Assembly: GCF_000768675.1 (NCBI RefSeq)
Contig: NZ_AVPI01000087.1
Location: forward strand, 54,559 to 118,558
Origin: Knoellia flava TL1
GTDB lineage: Bacteria > Actinomycetota > Actinomycetes > Actinomycetales > Dermatophilaceae
Length of the DNA: 64,000 bases
Reading direction: 5' to 3'
Under the pieces are notes generated by a model. That model was given only the letters and a program-made list of their open reading frames with translations. It did not search any database and was not told where the DNA came from. Numbering within the stretch: position 1 is the stretch's first letter; each line of letters opens with the position of its first letter. This document shows positions 39,898 to 48,189 of the stretch, in pieces. A program made the translations under genes and the position numbers.

Positions 39898-40347
39898 TCA
39901 GCGCGTGATGCCCTCGCGCACCATCTCGACGGTCTTCGCGACCCGGTCGGCCCGGGTCTGCTCGCGCTTGGCCTCGGTGACCCAGCGGACGTAGTCCTTG
40001 CGGTGCGTGTAGGCCATCGCCTCGAACGCCTGTGCCGCAGTGGGATCCGCGCCAAGGGCGCTGGCGAGGTCGTCGGGCACCTCGACGATCCGCGGGGTCG
40101 TGTCGGCGGCGATGCTGAACGTCACCGTGTCGCTGACCTGGACCCCAGCCTCGGCGCGGGCCGCCTTGCTGAGTCCGACCAGGTTCTCCCCGCCCATGCG
40201 CGCCAGGCGCAGCCGGACGACGCGGTCCCCGATGGTCACCCTCACCGGGAACACCTTGGCTCCGTCGCCCGTCGCCGCGACCTGATCGTCGGTGAAGACG
40301 AACCCGCCGGCGGGCCCTCGGGCCTCGAGCACGGCCGTGAGGTGCAG
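39898..40347 (-). CDS. DUF1905/YdeI-type protein
   Basis: About 150 residues. The N-terminal beta domain (LHLTAVLEARGPAGGFVF, PVRVTIGDRVVRLRLARMGG) is DUF1905-like. The C-terminal helical part (AAQAFEAMAYTHRKDYVRWVTEAK, RADRVAKTVEMVREG) is the OmdA/YdeI region. The function is unknown, though YdeI proteins are tied to cationic peptide resistance in E. coli. No ATG, GTG or TTG suits the homologous start; a CTG at 40347 has GGGAGAG close upstream and is used here. The frame stays open to 40506. Confidence 0.7.
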   Translation of the reverse strand: MHLTAVLEARGPAGGFVFTDDQVAATGDGAKVFPVRVTIGDRVVRLRLARMGGENLVGLSKAARAEAGVQVSDTVTFSIAADTTPRIVEVPDDLASALGADPTAAQAFEAMAYTHRKDYVRWVTEAKREQTRADRVAKTVEMVREGITR

Positions 40348-40544
40348 CGTCTCTCCCTGGGAGGGAGCGTAGCGACGGGAGGTGGGCGGACGGCATACGT
40401 TGCACGGTCCCGCGCGAGTGGAGGATCGCAGGGACCGAGGCACCGGGGATCCTCCGACCGAACCGCGTGCCAGGGCTGCGCTCGGTATGTGGACGGGCCT
40501 TCCCACATGCTGGCCCCGCGTGCCACCCTCTCCTCGTGACTCCC

Positions 40545-40580
40545 ATGTGCGTGGCCACCGCCACCGTCATTATCGACTAG
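40545..40580 (+). CDS. candidate isoleucine leader peptide of cimA
   Basis: Reads MCVATATVIID (11 codons), with Val-Ile-Ile encoded GTC ATT ATC just before the stop; ATT is very rare in this window. A GTG three codons upstream (40536) could be the true start. A perfect hairpin begins at the stop codon and a T-run terminator follows. CimA starts isoleucine synthesis, so isoleucine codons are what attenuation would need. The promoter is not clear (a weak CACCCT at 40524-40529). Confidence 0.6.
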   Translation: MCVATATVIID

Positions 40581-40633
40581 CGCGACGAACACCCGTTCGT
40601 CGCGCAGACCTCCCACACCCGGGGGGTCTTTTT
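40580..40633 (+). promoter_or_regulatory. cimA attenuator: hairpin and intrinsic terminator
   Basis: Stem one pairs 40580-40590 with 40595-40605 (11 perfect pairs). Directly after it, AGACCTCCC (40606-40614) pairs with 40621-40629 through one wobble and ends in five T. GGTCGACGA at 40639-40647 could pair with the GACC and TCGTC of these stems as an alternative fold. Confidence 0.65.
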
Positions 40634-40778
40634 CGTGTGGTCGACGACGGTGAGCCGGAGTCACCACGGGGAAGGGTCCGGCAGCTCCACCCATGGCCGC
40701 CGGGCAGCACGCGCCGGTCGAGGACGACACTGGGACACGCCGAACTCACGACACGAGAACGATCGAGGCGAGACACGA

Positions 40779-42407
40779 ATGAGCGACCTGCACGTCTACG
40801 ACACCACCCTGCGCGATGGTGCCCAGCAGGAGGGGCTCAACCTCTCCGTGCAGGACAAGCTCACCATCGCGTCCCACCTCGACGAGCTCGGCGTGGGCTT
40901 CATCGAAGGTGGCTGGCCCGGGGCGAACCCGAAGGACACCGAGTTCTTCGCCCGGGCCGCCACCGACCTCACCCTCAAGAACGCGACGCTCGCAGCGTTC
41001 GGCGCGACGCGACGGGCCGGGGGCGCCGCGTCGACCGACCCGCTCGTGCGCGCGCTCCTCGACAGCCAGGCCCCCGTCGTCACCCTCGTCGCGAAGTCGC
41101 ACGTCGGCCACGTCGAGCGCGCGCTGCGCACGACGAAGGCCGAGAACCTCGAGATGATCCGCGACACCGTGACGTTCCTCCGTGGCGAGGGGCGGCGCGT
41201 CTTCGTCGACGCGGAGCACTTCTTCGACGGGTATGCCGTCGACCGCGCCTATGCGATCGAGGCGCTGCGTGCTGTCTTCGAGTCCGGCGGCGAGGTCGCC
41301 GCGCTCTGCGACACCAACGGCGGCATGCTGCCAGGTCAGGTGTGGGACGTCGTCACCGACGTCACCGCCGCGCTCGGGCTCGGCTCCGGCCCGGACGGTG
41401 GGGCCGCCGGCGACGCCCGCCTCGGCATCCACTGCCACAACGACACCGGCTGCGCGGTCGCCAACTCGATGGCCGCGGTCGACGCCGGCGCGACCCACGT
41501 GCAGGGGACGATCAACGGCTACGGCGAGCGCACCGGCAACGCCAACCTCGTCACCGTCGTCGCCAACCTCCAGCTCAAGGTCGGCCAGCAGGTGATGGAG
41601 CCGCACCGGCTCCAGGAGGCGACGCGGATCAGCCACGCCATCAGCGAGATCACCAACGTGCCGGCCTACAGCCGCCAGCCCTACACGGGGGCGAGCGCCT
41701 TCGCGCACAAGGCCGGGCTGCACGCGAGCGCGATCAAGGTCGACCCCGACCTCTACCAGCACCTCGACCCCAAGCACGTCGGCAACGACATGCGGATGCT
41801 CATCTCCGACATGGCCGGCCGTGCCTCCGTCGAGCTCAAGGCCCGGGAGATCGGGATCGACCTCGACCCGCTCAAGGACGAGGACAGCGCCCTCGTGCAA
41901 CGCGTCCTCGCCACGGTCAAGGACCTCGAGCTGCGCGGCTACACCTTCGACGCCGCCGACGCGAGCTTCGAGCTGCTGCTGCGGCGAGAGATCGAGGGGT
42001 CGCTGCCCGACTTCTTCGAGGTCGAGTCGTGGCGGGTCATCACCGACAGCCAGTCCTCCGGCGCCGCCCTGTCCGAGGCCACGGTCAAGCTCACCGCCGG
42101 CGGCAGGCGGGTGCTGCGCACGGGTGAGGGCAACGGACCCGTCAACGCGCTCGACCACGCCCTCCGGCTCGCGCTCGCGACGGCATACCCCGAGATCGAG
42201 CACCTCGAGCTCATCGACTACCGCGTCCGCATCCTCGACGCCGCCCACGGCACCGATGCCGTGACGCGGGTGCTCATCGAGACGAGCGACGGCGAGACGA
42301 CGTGGGAGACGATCGGCGTCGCGGCCAACATCCTCGAGGCGAGCTGGATGGCGCTCGTCGAGAGCGTCACCTACGGCCTGCTCCGCGCCGGAGTCCCTGC
42401 CCGCTGA
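40779..42407 (+). CDS. cimA: (R)-citramalate synthase
   Basis: A 542-residue DRE-TIM enzyme. YDTTLRDGAQQEGLNLSVQDKL carries the DRE-type metal motif, and IHCHNDTGCAVANS is the second signature. The C-terminal regulatory domain (about 420-540) contains the LeuA-dimer fold. VEDK-like GWPGANPKDTEFF near residue 45 and overall length match the LeuA-like CimA group rather than LeuA proper. It condenses pyruvate and acetyl-CoA, giving threonine-independent 2-oxobutyrate for isoleucine. Misassignment to homocitrate or isopropylmalate synthase is possible but less likely. Confidence 0.9.
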   Translation: MSDLHVYDTTLRDGAQQEGLNLSVQDKLTIASHLDELGVGFIEGGWPGANPKDTEFFARAATDLTLKNATLAAFGATRRAGGAASTDPLVRALLDSQAPVVTLVAKSHVGHVERALRTTKAENLEMIRDTVTFLRGEGRRVFVDAEHFFDGYAVDRAYAIEALRAVFESGGEVAALCDTNGGMLPGQVWDVVTDVTAALGLGSGPDGGAAGDARLGIHCHNDTGCAVANSMAAVDAGATHVQGTINGYGERTGNANLVTVVANLQLKVGQQVMEPHRLQEATRISHAISEITNVPAYSRQPYTGASAFAHKAGLHASAIKVDPDLYQHLDPKHVGNDMRMLISDMAGRASVELKAREIGIDLDPLKDEDSALVQRVLATVKDLELRGYTFDAADASFELLLRREIEGSLPDFFEVESWRVITDSQSSGAALSEATVKLTAGGRRVLRTGEGNGPVNALDHALRLALATAYPEIEHLELIDYRVRILDAAHGTDAVTRVLIETSDGETTWETIGVAANILEASWMALVESVTYGLLRAGVPAR

Positions 42408-42429
42408 CGGGGCCTGCGACGATGTCCGC

Positions 42430-42885
42430 ATGAGCGGACCGGGCAGCAACCTCGTGGTGCGCCCCGGTCCCGGCCTGCCCGGCGGTCTCGTCCTCGACGT
42501 CTCCGAGCTCGTCGAGCGCTTCAGCAGGTCGTCCGGGCCCGGCGGTCAAGGGGTCAACACGACCGACAGCAGGGTCGAGCTCGAGTTCGACCCTGCGGCC
42601 TCGACGTCCCTCTCGGCGACCCAGGCGGCACGCGTCGTCGAGGTGCTCGCCGACTCGCTCGTCAAGGGGCGGATCGTCGTCGTGGCGTCGGAGCACCGCT
42701 CGCAGCTGCGCAACCGGGCCGCTGCCCGCGAGCGTCTGGCCGCTCTGCTGCGAGAAGCCCTCGCGCCGCCGCCCCCGCCGCGGCGACCGACCCGGCCGAC
42801 GAAGGGCTCACAGCGCCGGCGTCTCGACAGCAAGCGACGGCGCGGTGAGCTCAAGTCCGGGCGGGGGCGGGTCAGCCCGGAGTGA
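42430..42885 (+). CDS. arfB: ArfB/YaeJ-type peptidyl-tRNA hydrolase
   Basis: A 151-residue ribosome-rescue factor. The GGQ motif is in RSSGPGGQGVNTTDSRVEL, and the C-terminal tail is very basic and Pro/Arg/Lys-rich (PPPPPRRPTRPTKG, DSKRRRGELK) to enter the empty mRNA channel of stalled ribosomes. Length and layout match ArfB. It starts 22 bases after cimA. Confidence 0.9.
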   Translation: MSGPGSNLVVRPGPGLPGGLVLDVSELVERFSRSSGPGGQGVNTTDSRVELEFDPAASTSLSATQAARVVEVLADSLVKGRIVVVASEHRSQLRNRAAARERLAALLREALAPPPPPRRPTRPTKGSQRRRLDSKRRRGELKSGRGRVSPE

Positions 42886-42909
42886 CGTCGGGCCGACCCT
42901 GAACCCTCG

Positions 42910-44817
42910 TCAGCGGCCGGAGAGCACCTTCACGTCCTCGGCCTTGACGTAGCCGAAGCGGTGCCCGATCCAGACCTGGAGGTACTCCTGCTTCCCCGTG
43001 ATCACGGTCTTGTCGCCGGGGAGCGAGTTGTCGAAGGACTTCGCGTAGTAGTAGTCGGCCGGGACGGTGGTGTCGGCGACGACATAGCGCTGACCCGGCT
43101 CGAGGGTGAGCACCGAGCCGTCGGGCGCAGTGACCGTGGGCTGCCCCTGGTAGGGCACCGGCGTGCCGGCATACGCGGAGGCCTCGGGATAGGCGCGGGC
43201 GTAGACCGGGACCGACGGGCGCACGGCCTCGACGACCTCGCCCTGCGACGGGACGACGTTGGCGTCCTCACCCTTCGGGCTCTTGATCCACCCGGCCGAG
43301 CCGTCCCACCAGACCTTGAGCCAGTCACCCTGGCGTCCGGCGACGGAGAACTTGTGACCGGCGACGGCGCGGGCGTCACGGTCGGAGACGTGGTCGGTGG
43401 ACCCCCACACGAGAGGCGCCGAGTCGCTCGGGGCCGTGCGGACGTCGACGTAGTTGGTGCCGAAGGACGGGCAGGCCCGGCCCGGCTGCGTCTCCGTCGC
43501 GAAGCACCCGGTGAGGGTCCGAGCGTTGTCCGTGAAGCCGGGCTTGACCGTGAACACCTGGCTGGGGCCGCTGCGGCGGTCGGGCTTGATGGGGGCGCCG
43601 AGCAGTGCCATGTAGTGCTCCCAGTCCCAGTAGGGCCCCGGGTCCCACTTGTAGTTGCTCGACATGAACTCCTCGTGGCCGACGACGTGCGCCCGGTCGA
43701 GCTGGATGCCCTTCTCCTTGGCGAGGTACGACACCAGTTGGGCCGAGGAGCGGTAGAGCGCCTCGGTGTACCACGTGCCGGGCTCGCCGGCCTTGCCCTC
43801 GTGCTCGACACCGATGGAGTGCATGTTGAGGTACCAGTTGCCGGCATGGGCGGCGACGTTGCGGGTGGCGACGTGCTGGTCGACATGGCCGTCGTTGGAC
43901 CGGACGGTGTAGTGCCACGACACGAATCGGTTCGGCTCGGCCTCGCCCTTGATGAGCCTGGTGCAGACGTCGTAGGTGCACTCGGTGTTGTGCACGACGA
44001 GGTAGTCGATCGACAGGTCCTTCTCGCGGTCGGCGAGGTCGTAGTTGACGTACTGCGTGACGGCGGGTCCGGTCCGGCGGTACTGCGCCTCGACGACGTC
44101 GCAGTCGACCGTCGAAGGGCACTCCAGCTCCTGGACGCCGGGCTCGAGGACCCGGTCGTCCGACACGGCCGCGGTGTCGAGCGTCGCGCCCGGGTCCGCC
44201 ACCAGCGTCACGGTGTCACCGAGGTCGGTGGTCTCGGTGGCACCGGTTCGGATCACGTCGAACACGAGGCCGGCGTAGTTCAGGGCCTCCTGCCGGTCGG
44301 CGGTGCCGGCATACCGCGCGACCGCCTTGCTCCACCCGGCCGGGCCCTGCGCCGTCGTGCCGGGTTGGTACGACGCCAGCACGGCAGCCGCCCCACAGAT
44401 GTTGGCGACCGGATCGGTGCGCAGCCGCTCGGCCGACAGCCCGGTCCGCTCCTGCGCGACGAGCAGCGTGCCCGCACGCGTGGGCAGCCCCGTGGCGGAG
44501 TCACCCTTGTCCGGTGCGGACACCGGGGTCACCGGTCGGTCGGTCAGGTGCATCACGCCGTAGCCGCCGGACACACTCGGCTGCCCGGCATGGTGGCTCC
44601 ACCGGCCGCCCAGGTAGCCGACCCCGAGCAGCACGTCCTCCGGGACGCCGCTGACCTGCGCGGCACGGGCGAAGACCGACTGCGTGTCGTCCGCGCCCGT
44701 GAGGCAGGCGCCCCAGTCCGTGGCCGAGGCCGTCGAGGTGCTGCTGAGCGTGAGTCCGGCTGCGGCCAGCGTCGCCGCCAGCGCCCCCGCCCCGAACCGT
44801 GAAAACCTGCGCGCCAT
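42910..44817 (-). CDS. secreted N-acetylmuramoyl-L-alanine amidase
   Basis: A 635-residue exported protein with a signal peptide ending near TASA (residue 32). A helical N-terminal region (about 40-200) resembles a lysozyme-like or peptidoglycan-associated domain. The amidase_2/PGRP domain (about 265-400) has DYLVVHNTECT, WHYTVRSNDG, HSIGVEHEG and HVVGHEEFM with the zinc His residues. The C-terminus (about 440-635) has SH3-like stretches (VDVRTAPS, WLKVWWDGSAGWI, YLQVWIGHRFGYV). It cleaves the stem peptide from the glycan. Confidence 0.88.
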   Translation of the reverse strand: MARRFSRFGAGALAATLAAAGLTLSSTSTASATDWGACLTGADDTQSVFARAAQVSGVPEDVLLGVGYLGGRWSHHAGQPSVSGGYGVMHLTDRPVTPVSAPDKGDSATGLPTRAGTLLVAQERTGLSAERLRTDPVANICGAAAVLASYQPGTTAQGPAGWSKAVARYAGTADRQEALNYAGLVFDVIRTGATETTDLGDTVTLVADPGATLDTAAVSDDRVLEPGVQELECPSTVDCDVVEAQYRRTGPAVTQYVNYDLADREKDLSIDYLVVHNTECTYDVCTRLIKGEAEPNRFVSWHYTVRSNDGHVDQHVATRNVAAHAGNWYLNMHSIGVEHEGKAGEPGTWYTEALYRSSAQLVSYLAKEKGIQLDRAHVVGHEEFMSSNYKWDPGPYWDWEHYMALLGAPIKPDRRSGPSQVFTVKPGFTDNARTLTGCFATETQPGRACPSFGTNYVDVRTAPSDSAPLVWGSTDHVSDRDARAVAGHKFSVAGRQGDWLKVWWDGSAGWIKSPKGEDANVVPSQGEVVEAVRPSVPVYARAYPEASAYAGTPVPYQGQPTVTAPDGSVLTLEPGQRYVVADTTVPADYYYAKSFDNSLPGDKTVITGKQEYLQVWIGHRFGYVKAEDVKVLSGR

Positions 44818-44940
44818 CGTCGCGACCCTTCCAGCAAGGTCCCGGGGGAGTCCCGGGCGATGGGACTATCCAACGCCGTGGAGCCTTTCCGCGTCAATGG
44901 TTGACGAAGCAAGCCGACGCGGGCAGCCGACGCGACCGGC

Positions 44941-45828
44941 TCAGTCCGCGACGGTGTCCAGCACGTCGATCAGCCTGTAGCGCAGGGCGTTCGAGCGCTC
45001 GGCGAACTCTCGCTGACGCTCGATGTATGCCGTCTTGCCAGCGGCCGTCTCGATCCGCACGGGCTCGACGTCGTAGCCGGAGAGGTCGTAGGGGGAGGCC
45101 TGCATGTCGAGCAGGCGGATCTGCGACGCGAGGTCGAAGCAGTCCATCGTCAGCTCGCTCGGCACGAGCGGCGACAGCTTGGTGGCCCACTTGTAGGTGT
45201 CCATGCCAGCGTGCAGGCACCCGGGCTGCTCAAGCTCGCTCTGGGACTCCCGGGTGGGCTGGATCGCGTTGCGGGACAGGGCTTCTGGGGTGAAGAAGCG
45301 GAAGGCGTCGAAGTGGGTGCACGCGATCTGGTGCCGCTCGACGACCTCGTCGGTCGCGGCCTGGCCCAGGCGCAGCGGCACCTGCTGGTGGCGCACCCCG
45401 TCCTCGCCGGCGCGGTAGACCATCGCCCACTCGTGCAGCCCGAAGCAGCCGAGGCGGGCCGGTCGCGACACCGTCGCGGTGAGCAGCCCCTTGACGAAGT
45501 CCACGGCGCGCCCGCGTGCGGCGACGAAGGCGGCGACGTCGAGCTCGACCGACCCCTCGACGACGCGATAGTGCTTCCACGACGCCCGCTCCAGCGCGGC
45601 GGCCCCTTCGAGGCGCACGCCGGGACCCGGGTGCCACCGACGCAGCTGTGACGGCGTGGTGCCGTAGTAGGAGAAGAGGAAGTCCTCGACCGGGTGCGAC
45701 TCGCCCCGTCCGCGCCGGGCCCGTTGGGCCGCCGTTGCCGCGTCGACCCTCTCGCCGTGCGACTCCGCACGCGCCGTCCACGTCGCGACGCCCAGGGTGG
45801 TGGGCTCGGTGACGGTCTCGGCGTTCAT
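44941..45828 (-). CDS. protein annotated elsewhere as 3-methyladenine DNA glycosylase
   Basis: A 295-residue conserved actinobacterial protein: HPVEDFLFSYYGTTPSQLRRWHPGPG, then GCFGLHEWAMVYR and HFDAFRFFTPEA, ending AERSNALRYRLIDVLDT. Homologues are commonly labelled 3-methyladenine DNA glycosylase, but I see no helix-hairpin-helix or AAG-like active site. The label should be treated as unproved. It is a single gene on the minus strand next to the amidase. Confidence 0.65.
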   Translation of the reverse strand: MNAETVTEPTTLGVATWTARAESHGERVDAATAAQRARRGRGESHPVEDFLFSYYGTTPSQLRRWHPGPGVRLEGAAALERASWKHYRVVEGSVELDVAAFVAARGRAVDFVKGLLTATVSRPARLGCFGLHEWAMVYRAGEDGVRHQQVPLRLGQAATDEVVERHQIACTHFDAFRFFTPEALSRNAIQPTRESQSELEQPGCLHAGMDTYKWATKLSPLVPSELTMDCFDLASQIRLLDMQASPYDLSGYDVEPVRIETAAGKTAYIERQREFAERSNALRYRLIDVLDTVAD

Positions 45829-45945
45829 GGCCCGTCAAGCGTAGGGGAGCGTGCGGGGTCCGGATTCCACCCCGCACCGTGCTGCCTGTGCGACGATCCC
45901 GAGAGGCCCGCAGCGCCGCGGACCACGAACCCCTGGAGCCATCGC

Positions 45946-46782
45946 ATGCGTCGAGTCCTCGCCATCGTCATCGCCACCCTCGCCGTCCTCGGGACGCCTG
46001 CCGCCGCCTCGGCGAAGCCGGACCCCAGTGCGGGCAGGGCGACCTCGTGGTACCTCGCACTGGGTGACTCGCTCGCCGCCGGCTACCAGCCCGGAGTGGG
46101 CGACGACCGCGACGGCGGCTACGTCGGCGGGGTCCTCGACGCCCTGCAGGACGACGCACCGAAGACGAAGCTGCGCAACCTCGCCTGCTCGGGCGCGACG
46201 ACGACGTCGATGCTCGGCACCGACCGGTGCACCTACGAGGCAGGCACGCAGGTGGACGCCGCCGTCGAGTTCCTCAAGGCGCACAAGACGAAGGTCGACC
46301 TCGTGACGATCGACATCGGCGCGAACGACGTCACCCCCTGCGCCCGCGGGACGGTCGACGTCGCCTGCGCGATCGCGGCCGTCGGAACGGTGGACCGGAA
46401 CCTCACGACCATCCTCGGCCGGCTTCGCGCCGCGACGGGCCCGGACACCCAGATCGTCGTCCTCGACTACTACAACCCGTTCCTCGCTGCGTGGCTGACC
46501 GGCCCCGCGGGCCAGCAGGTCGCCGGGCTCACGACGGTGCTCCAGGGCATGCTCAACGCCGCCGTCGCGCGCGCCGCCACCACGGCGGACGCCGACGTCG
46601 CTGACGTCGCCACGGCGTTCCGGTCGACGGTCACCACGCCGGTGGCGACGGCATACGGGACGATCCCGACGAACGTCGCCACGATCTGCGCGTGGACGTG
46701 GATGTGCACCCGCAACGACATCCACGCGAACGACGCGGGGTATGCCGTCCTCGCCGGCACCGTGGTCGCTCGCCTCGACTGA
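45946..46782 (+). CDS. secreted SGNH/GDSL lipase or esterase
   Basis: A 278-residue exported hydrolase with signal peptide ending AASA (about residue 24). The nucleophile is in LALGDSLAAGYQPG, the oxyanion Gly in LACSGATTTSM and Asn in IDIGANDVTPC, and Asp-His in NDIHANDAGYAVLA. Cys residues in CARG, DVACA and CAW..MC suggest disulfides. The substrate is unknown. TGGAG lies upstream of the ATG. A long hairpin follows. Confidence 0.88.
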   Translation: MRRVLAIVIATLAVLGTPAAASAKPDPSAGRATSWYLALGDSLAAGYQPGVGDDRDGGYVGGVLDALQDDAPKTKLRNLACSGATTTSMLGTDRCTYEAGTQVDAAVEFLKAHKTKVDLVTIDIGANDVTPCARGTVDVACAIAAVGTVDRNLTTILGRLRAATGPDTQIVVLDYYNPFLAAWLTGPAGQQVAGLTTVLQGMLNAAVARAATTADADVADVATAFRSTVTTPVATAYGTIPTNVATICAWTWMCTRNDIHANDAGYAVLAGTVVARLD

Positions 46783-46793
46783 GCCCTCGCCGC

Positions 46794-46857
46794 CCGACTT
46801 CTTGCCCATCCGCGACACGGTCGCCGCCGCGAGCGTCGCAGATGGGCAAGAAGTCGG
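46794..46857 (+). terminator. long hairpin after the SGNH gene
   Basis: Perfect 17-base arms at 46794-46810 and 46841-46857 enclose a 30-base loop with an inner GCGAC/GTCGC pair. The promoter of the next gene begins seven bases later. Confidence 0.75.
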
Positions 46858-46863
46858 AGGACC

Positions 46864-46869
46864 TAGAGT
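46864..46869 (+). promoter_or_regulatory. -10 hexamer TAGAGT, leaderless start
   Basis: TAGAGT ends six bases before the GTG at 46876, with no ribosome site. Confidence 0.5.
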
Positions 46870-46875
46870 GGGCGC

Positions 46876-47649
46876 GTGCGCATCGCGAGATTCACGACAG
46901 GTGAGGACCCGGCATACGGGCTGGTCGACGGGGCAGGCGAGAAGATCGCCGAGATCACGGGCGACCCGCTCTACCAGCGGATCGAGCTCACCGGCGCGAC
47001 CCACCTCGTCGAGGACGTGCGGCTGCTCGCACCGGTGATCCCTCGGAGCAAGGTCGTCGGCATCGGCAAGAACTACGCCGACCACGCCAAGGAGATGGGC
47101 GGCGAGGCGCCGACGACCCCGCTGATGTTCCTCATCCCCAACACGGCCGTCGTCGGCCCGGGCGACCCCGTCGTCATCCCGTCGGTGACGCAGGAGGTGA
47201 GCTACGAGGGCGAGCTCGCCGTCGTCATCGGCCGCCTCGCCAAGGACGTGTCCGTCGAGCACGCGCTGTCGACGGTCTTCGGCTACACCGTCGCCAACGA
47301 CGTCACCGCGCGCGACCTCCAGCGCAGCGACGGCCAGTGGGCACGGGCCAAGGGCATGGACACCTTCTGCCCGCTCGGGCCGTGGATCGAGACCGACCTC
47401 GACCCCGCCGCCTGCCGGATTCGCACCACGCTCGACGGCGAGGTCGTGCAGGACGGCCCGACGTCCGACATGGTGCACGACGTCGCGCAGCTCATCGCCT
47501 TCGCCTCCCAGGCCTTCACCCTGCTGCCCGGTGACGTCATCCTCACCGGCACCCCGGCGGGCGTCGGCCCGGTCGTCGCCGGACAGAGGGCCGAGGTCGA
47601 CATCGACCAGATCGGTGCGCTGAGCAACCCCTTCGTCGCCGCCGACTGA
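46876..47649 (+). CDS. fumarylacetoacetate hydrolase family protein
   Basis: A 257-residue FAH-fold enzyme. GIGKNYADHAKEM opens the catalytic domain. The metal ligands are in YEGELAVVIG, and NDVTARDLQ and TGTPAGVGPV complete the site. Such enzymes hydrolyse or decarboxylate 2-oxo acids; the exact substrate cannot be told. The neighbours give no pathway. It is probably monocistronic and leaderless. Confidence 0.88.
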   Translation: MRIARFTTGEDPAYGLVDGAGEKIAEITGDPLYQRIELTGATHLVEDVRLLAPVIPRSKVVGIGKNYADHAKEMGGEAPTTPLMFLIPNTAVVGPGDPVVIPSVTQEVSYEGELAVVIGRLAKDVSVEHALSTVFGYTVANDVTARDLQRSDGQWARAKGMDTFCPLGPWIETDLDPAACRIRTTLDGEVVQDGPTSDMVHDVAQLIAFASQAFTLLPGDVILTGTPAGVGPVVAGQRAEVDIDQIGALSNPFVAAD

Positions 47650-47733
47650 CGCCTGCCGCCGGGGCAGGAGGGCTGCGAGTCGGCCGCCCCGGACGGGAGC
47701 ACGGTAGGTTCCTGGAAAAAGTTCGGGGCGAGG

Positions 47734-47757
47734 TGTCGTATCCGCCGTCGCCCGTTC
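47734..47757 (+). promoter_or_regulatory. possible ECF promoter of the DGPF-sigma unit
   Basis: TGTCGT (47734-47739) and CGTTC (47753-47757) resemble the TGTCGA ... CGA/TC elements reported for the ECF42 group and lie about 85 bases before the DGPF start. Tentative. Confidence 0.35.
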
Positions 47758-47841
47758 GTGGAGGGGATGAACGACACCGCAGGACGCCAACGACGGCGAC
47801 CGGTCGCTCACCCGTGAGAACCACATTCGAGGGGAACCACC

Positions 47842-48189
47842 ATGGCTCAGTACCTGCTCTCCGTCCCCGGCAGCGTCGACGACGAGATGCCCTCGGACGA
47901 GGCCATCCAGCAGATGTTCGCCGACGTCGAGAAGTTCAACGACAAGGTCCGTGCCGCCGGCAAGTGGGTCTTCGCCGGTGGTCTCGAGCCGATCAGCAGC
48001 GCGACGGTCGTCGACGCGACCGGCGAGAAGCCGATCGTGACCGACGGACCCTTCTCCGAGGCCAAGGAGTTCCTCGGCGGCTTCTGGGTCATCGAGGCGG
48101 ACGACCTCGACGAGGCGCTCCAGTGGGCCAAGGAGGGCTCGGCCGCCTGCCAGGGGCGCGTCGAGGTCCGGCCCTTCCAGGGCGAGTGA
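47842..48189 (+). CDS. YCII/DGPF-domain protein
   Basis: A 115-residue protein of the YCII-related family with the name-giving motif in IVTDGPFSEAKEFLGGFWVIEA. DGPF proteins are the standard partner genes of ECF42 sigma factors; the biochemical role is unknown. The stop overlaps the sigma-factor start (GTGA), so the two are coupled. GAGGGGAA precedes the ATG. Confidence 0.9.
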   Translation: MAQYLLSVPGSVDDEMPSDEAIQQMFADVEKFNDKVRAAGKWVFAGGLEPISSATVVDATGEKPIVTDGPFSEAKEFLGGFWVIEADDLDEALQWAKEGSAACQGRVEVRPFQGE

